From Paralvinella palmiformis (lineage: Eukaryota; Annelida; Polychaeta; Terebellida; Alvinellidae), in assembly GCA_025642065.1 (NCBI GenBank), contig JAODUP010000226.1, forward strand, positions 192,001 to 256,000: a DNA stretch of 64,000 bases, written 5' to 3'. Position numbers and translations under genes: made by a program. A model generated the notes under the pieces. The model was not told where the DNA came from. It saw only the letters and a program-made list of their open reading frames with translations, and did not search any database. Positions 56,869 to 64,000 of the stretch are shown here, in pieces; within the stretch, counting starts at the first letter, position 1; every line of letters starts with the position of its first letter.

Positions 56869-59800
56869 ATGGAGTGTCTTATCGGTATTACAGGAAAGGA
56901 TTTTGTTTTACTGGCTTCTGACACAAGCTGTGGCAGAAGTATAGTGTCAATGAAACAAGGTAATGACATGCAGTTTATTTTCTGTTTTAAATATGCAGAA
57001 GGTAATGCTGTATTTAACTTTTTTCGGTTAGTCAGAAATGTCGAATGGACATTATGATCAATTTATGCCGACTCACTCAGTCACCGTGACAATAACTGTA
57101 ACTCTATTGTCATTCTGATATTAATCTACTCTGATACAAGTATTAATTTAACTATGCCATTTTTAATGATTATATGTGCTTAAATTGAAACACATGAAAT
57201 GGTAATTGGAGTCCGTTCTGTTATAATAATTAATGTAATAGAAACGCATGCTATGCCTAGGGCTAGGCTAGGCTATGCCTATGGCTATGTTACTCACTAG
57301 TTACTGTTTAGTCTGTTAGTATCAAAATATGTACCATTGGCATTGCAGTGAGGAGTACTAGATTAAGCACTTCACCCCATTGGACTTATTTCATGACATT
57401 TCGCCCGTATATTAATTGTTCCACTTAATAAATATTGATGGTTTTCACTGTCACAGTGTGGTTTTGTCATGTGTCATTGAATGACTGTGACAAGTGGTGG
57501 ATCATTAGCTGTGGCACAAAGATTACAACAGAGCAGTTCTACGAAGCAAGTAATGAGGAAATGATGCTCTCATGGATGTGTAATGACCAGACGTTCTTGA
57601 ATGCCGATGCATCGCTGCTGGTCACCCAACCAAGAGAATACGTCAGGTCACCCATGCCACCCAGATTACCCACGCCACTTAATACTACCTGTGTTGTTCA
57701 GAAACCTGTTGTTCCTGACATTAGCTACATAGCAGACACATCAAGCTGTAACTTTGCGACCCCAATACAACATTCTGCCTATGATGTTGGCCACATCTTG
57801 CCTACCACTGCTGATGGCCAAGAACGACCATCTCTGCCATTCACTGTTGTCCCAGGTGCTACATCCCAAGCCACGACTTGTTTCCTCCCACAACCATATT
57901 TATAATCAGAAACTGGTATTTAGGACTGGCCATATCCACTGGCAGTGCTCTATACTTAACAACAGCACATATTGTCAAGCTGTTGTTAAACAAATTGATG
58001 ACATTTTTATTCCTGGTAATGTCCAGCATGTGTCAGTGCCAAAATCATCTGCCTTCGCTGGTGCCAAAACATCTGCAATGGTAAATGCTTTATCAAGTAT
58101 TGATACCTGCAACAACTGCTATAAACAAAGCCCTAGCTGACCACCTTGTCCCCACAGCATCAACAGAATCTCTACCACAAACAATATCACTTGCAAGCAA
58201 GTGTAACAGATTATAACAGGGCAAGCGACCAACTGACAAAATCAGATGCAACCAACCCATTCACCACTTGTGTCGTAAACGTAATAAATTGTATGTACTC
58301 CTGTTAAGCAGAATGTACCCTCCTAATTATAATTATTATCTGTTGTCATTATTTCCATGGGAATTGAGGTCAATGATTATTGTGATTAAGTCATTGATGA
58401 AAGTTTATTCACACCTTTGTCTACATGATTACAGGAACTAGTGGGCTTATGTAAGTAATAAATTCCTAATAAATATAAATTGATAAACTTAAGCGTGATC
58501 AGCACACATGCTACAAAAGGCAACAAGCCAAAATCTTTGGGGTCGATTCTCACATGACGAACTAGATTCTGTTCTCGTGCTTAAAGAACCCAGCAAAGTC
58601 TACAAACCATCCACCAATATTTGACCATTGACACTGGTGACACTGCAAATTAATGTTGCTCTGTAAATATTAAAGGATACTAAATATTTAAGATGCCAAT
58701 AAATGACCTCGTGTACATTACAGACCGTGTTTCCATGTTAAATATGTAAATGTCAACTTTCGCGGATTTATGACCCATTCTGATAACAAAATATGTATAA
58801 TATTACCAGTTTTGTTTTAATGGTATTGTTGGTAATTATCAATTACTTCCCATGATATCATTTCCCAGAACACCAATTGTCAATGAGATGCTAATTAAAT
58901 AAATTAAATAGACTGTGATTATTGGAGGTGGGATTTCGAAAGGTGTCATAATTATATAAACATTCGGCTGGGATCCCATGTATCTGTCTACGATATCTAT
59001 TTCAATGGCCAGTTGTCACCTTACATTGTAGACTATTGATCAAGATCCACTCTGAAGCAGCTAAAGCTCATCACTTTCTTTGTGCAGTACTACTACTAGC
59101 AAATCTGACTTATCAACTCCAGTACACTGTCAGAGGTGTAATGTACTGTAATAATCTGGTATTGACTATCATATTCTGTAATAGCTAACTATATGATATC
59201 CACCTATTTTACAAATGGGGAAAATAAATACAAATAGACACTAATTTTGGCATTGTTTCATCCATTAAACTTGAAGCTCTGTATTTACTCTGATTAGTGT
59301 ATGTGGTGATTCATATGCTGTCTATAAAGATGAATGGTTCTCAAACAGCATTTATGGATCCATATATATATGACTGATATTGTGATAATTTAAACAAATT
59401 ATTTGGGAACTACTTCGACTGAAAGTAAGTTGAATTATGGTATTACAGTCGGGGCCCCGTTATAACACGGTCGTTGGGGTCCACAACCTGTCAACTGTGT
59501 TATAGGTGGACTGTCAAGCAAGACGGGCTCTATCATGGTGGGTGATAATAGGGAGTCCACATATTCACCTCATTTTGCACCATCCTTTAAGATTACACAC
59601 AACTGTTTATTTCATAAATGTTCCCAATATGATTATTTGTTGACTTAAGCATAAATGTTACCCGAGTGTTTGTGTGGAAAATAAAAATGTTTCTGCAAAA
59701 TTGGGCAAAAAGCAGCAACCATCTTGGATTGGTGATATTCATACACCATAAATAGTGCATGTTTTACAGAAACACGTAAGGAAGATTTGAGATCCGAATG

Positions 59801-62800
59801 CTCAGATTTCTCTACTCTCCTCTTTAAATATTACGGCACAGTGTATACTAACAAACAAACAAATAAATTCTTAATTGTACTCATCCATGTGTACAGTGAC
59901 TGAGAACAGTTTACTGAATCTGATTCCTTATAAAGACCCTACTTGTTATTAGTGTTATGAGCAGTTATATTAATCATTTCCCACAATCCATTCAGTGTAA
60001 GCTATCTTATTGCGTAACTTTAAAAAAAATTGTTTTTGATTCATTTCTTTCAGATCATGATAAAATGTTAAAATTGAGCAGCAAAGTACTGATGGCTGTC
60101 TCTGGTGAGTCTGGTGATACAAACCAGTTTGCGGAATACATAGCAAAAAATATTCAACTTTACAAGATGAGAAATGGTGAGTGTTAACAATGAAGATCTT
60201 GCATCTGGTGAGAATAATCTGACAACTATATTTTGATGCTTTTCATTTACATGTTATTATTGTGTGGAGAATGAATGTTAAATTATAGAATTATTATTAT
60301 AAATGTGGCTTAATTAATCAGTCGGGTTCTATGATGGTGCAGTTGCTGGAGTACAGCACTACAAACTTCCAGGTTTAGGGTTCGAATCCAGCTCATACCC
60401 ATGTTTGTGGGATGTGTTTCCTCAGGGGAGTCATCCCTCCACCATATGTCTGTGGTGTGACTAGCATGGAGGATAGAGAACTCAATTTTGATCTTTAATG
60501 GATATTTACATATAATTAATTTGTCATTAAATATTGTTTTTATTCGCAGGTTATGAGTTATCTCCACATGCTGCTGCTAATTTTTCAAGGAAAAACCTTG
60601 CTGATTCCTTGAGGACTGCTGTAAGTGTACCCCAGAGTGTATCATTATTAAAGCTTTCTAGTCTAACTCTTACTATCTCCAGTACAGAAATATACATAGT
60701 TTTTAATGAAAATTATTGTGTGTAACAGTTTATAAACAAAGGCAGATTAGTGCAAGGATTTGATGCTATATTTTCCAATCAGATATCATTAATCAAACAT
60801 GCCATATCTATCCTGATTGGTAAATTCACAATGGTTTATTCTCACAGTAGAACATCTAACTGTGGGAATTCCTATTTCAAACCCTGAGGTTAATAAGTTT
60901 GGTCAAAACTGTTATGGATTTTCTGTATCTTTATCTTTTTTCAGGATCGTTATATGGTGAACATACTAATTGGTGGTTATGACACCGAGAATGGTCCTGA
61001 ATTGTATTATCTGGACTATTTGGGATCCTTGGTTACATTACCATTTGCAGTTCAAGGATATGGATCATTCTTCTCACTCAGTGTTATGGATCGTTACTAC
61101 AAAGAAGGTTTGTATGGTATCTTGATAGATGTTTATGAGTAGTAAATTTTCAGAAGGTTCAATTGGTACTGATACGTTAGGCTGATAACGTTGCTTCTTG
61201 GTGTCCAATTTATATAGTTCATTTGTTTTTTTCTACCAAATTTGCAAGTCAATATCTTCAGAACAATGATAGTTAGCAATGTTTAAACTATATAATTTCA
61301 ATTTCTGTACTCTAGAGAAATAATAAAATGAATGACAAGCATACACATATAACCTGTTCTCAGAATTTAACCACCGAATCTGTAAAAGTATGTTTTGACT
61401 TTTATTGTGAATTCAAAAAAGCATGTGTGACAAGTTAGCATTTGTTTCTGATCTAACAACTTGCCTGGGATCCAACTGTGCATGTGTAGTGGGATTGGTC
61501 TATTGGGAGGAGAATATTTCTATTATTTCAGTCCCAGTTTCCACTTAATTAAAAACAAAATCCTGGACACAAACCTCCATGGGACCCCCTCACCAATGGA
61601 GTGGGACAGACCACCACCTAAACCATGTAAATGTGACCTTCAGCCAAATTGGATATTTTCTGTTTTCAAGTTTCACCCATATATATATATATATATATAA
61701 AACAAGATATAATAAAATACAGCATCAGTTAATATTTTAGTATAATTGCTTAATCTGACATTGAATTAAAATAATTATCAATTAATAAAAACTTTAATAT
61801 ACAGAATACAGACAGCTGCTAAATTATTATTTTCATTCATCTCATTCAACATGTCAACAACTCTGTTAACTGATTTGTGCATACTTAATTTCTATATAAG
61901 TAATGGGTATACTAAATTTTGTGATATTATTATTTTTTTACAGTTTTATATGACTTGACTTCCAAAAAAACTTACTGAACTATCATTTACATGTATGTGT
62001 TTTGTTTGTGAGCATACACACAATAATAAATAAACAAACACAATATATCAGTTATTAAGCTATTAGAGACCATCTAGTACTTATATATACTCATCTGTAG
62101 CAAGCATTTTAGCAGTTATTTCTACCACCAGCAGTAATATAATTAACAGTATCTTGTGCCTAATGTTTGAGTTGTGGATAAATGTTACTAGTTGCTAAAT
62201 GAGGTATTTCTGTGATGTGGATGGTTTAGCAACTAATCATGTTATTAAGAGGTTTGTGATTACTGAATTATTTTCAATTCCTAAAAGAAAATCAGAAAGA
62301 ATAAATGACTATTTAATTTTCAACATGGTTATATCTACTTCGAATCATTGGAATTTGACAAGAATCTTTGCAAACCCAAAAGTATTTTAGACACATTGTT
62401 TATTTTGGATAGAATATCAAACAAAATCAGTTATTAAAACATGATTATTCATTTAATCCTCTGGTGTTGAGATTCAATGTTGCACCCATGATAGTAAAAT
62501 AAATCTTAGAGTAAATTGATCTGCAATTACATGCTACAGACCAAACATCTATCAAAGGGAGGAATGATGCCAAATGTTAGTCTATCCTTTCTCACAGTTA
62601 CCCGACATTGCTATGAGAGGTAACTACCAAAATCTTGGAAATTTTATGGTACAGTAAAACACGTATATTATGGTCACTATTGTGATATGTGGCCGTAATA
62701 AAAGGCAACTCAAATGTACCCTATAGATTGCAAAGTTTAATTCAGGGACATTCCTAGTCACATCATAAAAAAATTCTCAAGTGTTATCATACTTATTTTG

Positions 62801-64000
62801 GAGAATAAGCTGATGGTGGTCTGCTTGATTGCTATAGTGGATGATAAGATTGTCTCCTTTGTCTTAGTGATGTTTTATAGTTTTAACAAGTCCCTTGTTT
62901 ACAAATAAAACTGTTATAACTGGTTCATTGTCTTCAGTTTTATGCTGGCACCTCATTATCAGCAGCTATAATTGTAAACTCATCCACAGTCAACAGATTT
63001 GACTTGATATGAGATAACTAGTCAGTCACCCATCCAGAAATTTGCTAAGCATGTTGATTAGCTGCAATTGAGGACTCTAAATCGTATTATAAACCATAAG
63101 TATTGGCTGTAATATGGAATAGAGGCATAGTGACTATACACAACGTTATCAACATTGTAATATATGGGACAGTGATTGGGATAGTATAATGTGACTGCAA
63201 GACAGACGCTGGATGTCGTCGAGACATGGTCGGATGGAGGCGTTTTACTCTGTACATTTATTATTGATTGAAGGTTGACTATCTTATTGTAGAAGGGATA
63301 TATTTACAAAAGGTGATGAGTTCTGAGATGATTGTGCTGACAGTTGTTGTTCTGATTGTCAGACATCATTTGTTTACTTGAGATCCTGATAGTACCCTCA
63401 AGTTGGGGATTTAAATTAGAATCTTACTTGTCTTTAGAGGATTTTTCCCTGGAGAGTCACCCTTTGGTGATGTGACCTTGTTGTAACTAGCAACGAGGCT
63501 AAACAAGCCAATAACTCACTACATTTAGTCACAGAAACAAAAAGATTAAAATTACTCTTTACAAAGCTACCTGTGATTTTTTCATAATTCTGATGGTACT
63601 CTACTCATACTGATAGTTCCTACTGTTTTCAATGGATTAAAAACATTATATTTCTATATTGCTTCATTGTACTCCTTTTTATCTTACTTCTCACAGTGAG
63701 ACAAATCTGTAAATATACAATGATGCTAAGCCAGTAAAGGGATTCATAGAGTGGATTTTCTATCATAATTATGTGGATTTATAGCATTTTGCCTAAATAT
63801 GCACTAGTAAATAAAATCAATTGACCTTCAAAATATTTTTCATTAAATATTTCATTTTATGATATTTTTATCCCATATATAATAATTTGAAGTGTATGTA
63901 AGAAAAAGAAGAATATATATATATATTGTGTGTATTATATATATATAAGTCATTTTATTTTTGCATCCTATTCCACAGATCTATCAGAGAAAGAAGCACT
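56869..64000 (+). CDS. PSMB2: Proteasome subunit beta type-2 (beta4), 5' four exons and start of fifth
   Basis: Plus-strand coding exons are 56869-56959, 60054-60176, 60550-60620, 60945-61107 and 63979 onward, with consistent phases (30 codons+1, 71+1, 95, 149+1). The protein begins [18 protein letters not shown], continues [20 protein letters not shown] and [20 protein letters not shown], then [20 protein letters not shown] and [18 protein letters not shown], and ends in the window at DRYYKEDLSEKEA. About 156 of roughly 200 residues are present. This is the non-catalytic beta4 subunit of the 20S core ring. It starts directly at Met with no propeptide and no catalytic threonine, as in its family. 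The last part of exon 5 and any further exons lie beyond the right edge. Intron 1 is about 3.1 kb and holds a degraded PHD-like reading frame, intron 2 a tRNA-SINE, and intron 4 is about 2.9 kb. Confidence 0.96.
56960..60053 (+). other. PSMB2 intron 1
   Basis: A 3.1-kb intron with the PHD-like remnant (57435-58140) and a GC-rich palindromic patch at about 59448-59530 (GTCGGGGCCCCGTTATAACA, GTTATAGG) that may be a DNA-transposon terminus. Otherwise no feature. Confidence 0.55.
57435..58140 (+). pseudogene. Degenerate PHD-finger-like reading frame, probably transposon ORF1
   Basis: A 156-codon plus-strand frame (57435-57905) reads [19 protein letters not shown], then [20 protein letters not shown], the spacing of a PHD finger (C-x2-C ... 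CDKWWHxxC ... WxCxxC). Three zinc ligands are changed: CHVS, I for H, and CNDQ. A Pro/Ser/Thr-rich tail follows and continues in another frame to 58140. PHD fingers occur in ORF1 of several CR1-like LINEs. A captured host exon is the alternative. It lies in PSMB2 intron 1 on the same strand. Confidence 0.5.
60320..60490 (+). mobile_element. tRNA-derived SINE in PSMB2 intron 2
   Basis: GATGGTGCAGTTGCTGGAGT (degenerate A box) and TTAGGGTTCGAATCCAGCTC (B box) are about 40 bases apart, followed by a body containing GTGTTTCCTCAGGGGAGTC. The 3' end is indistinct and no target duplication was found. Confidence 0.65.
61108..63978 (+). other. PSMB2 intron 4, no gene seen
   Basis: AT-rich with short (TA)n arrays at 61680-61700 and 63914-63950. 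TACAGTAAAACACGTATATT at about 62651 resembles a pogo/Tc1-like terminus, but no partner is evident. Ends in TTCCACAG before exon 5. Confidence 0.55.

Noticed and set aside
59448..59530. Possible complete DNA transposon beginning GTCGGGGCCCCG
   Set aside because: I could not find a matching inverted end or target duplication, so it is only noted in the intron description.

Overview
The window is nuclear DNA of an animal: AT-rich, with long introns carrying GT/AG borders, many non-LTR retrotransposon remnants, tRNA-derived SINEs, MITEs and long (TA)n arrays. The repeat mix (CR1-like LINEs with ATT tails, tRNA-SINEs, and a nuclease-like gene family with a Cys-rich tail expanded in aquatic invertebrates) fits a lophotrochozoan such as a mollusc. 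That placement is inference; no single marker proves it.

Four host genes are supported by exon-by-exon translation with matching intron phases. From left to right they are RTF2 (minus, exons between 797 and 10634, 3' end beyond the left edge), TPMT (minus, eight coding exons, 28599-36826), an EB1/MAPRE-type microtubule plus-end protein (minus, seven coding exons, 38355-39969) and proteasome subunit beta-2 PSMB2 (plus, from 56869, cut by the right edge in exon 5). They act in unrelated processes and I see no operon-like organisation.

The rest is largely mobile-element debris. From 11.5 to 25.9 kb lies a nested graveyard: a CR1-like LINE split by a SINE, an RNase H-bearing LINE, further LINE fragments, a THAP-like remnant, a degenerate Ty3/gypsy element split by another SINE, and a LINE with endonuclease and RT. 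From 40.9 to 56.6 kb lie a SINE, a minus-strand LINE, a 3.7-kb element with hAT-like ends carrying a decayed PIN/FEN1-like gene, a plus-strand Ty3/gypsy element, and LINE and hAT-like remnants ending about 220 bp upstream of the PSMB2 start. Introns contain pogo/Tigger-like, mariner-like and hAT-like MITEs, a 40-bp minisatellite and a 49-bp near-perfect foldback.

Most worth a second look: the hAT-ended element carrying a nuclease-like gene between inverted arms; the EB1 gene, whose C-terminus lacks the expected EEY/F tail and whose third intron starts with GA instead of GT; and several nested insertions with intact target-site duplications that fix the order of events.
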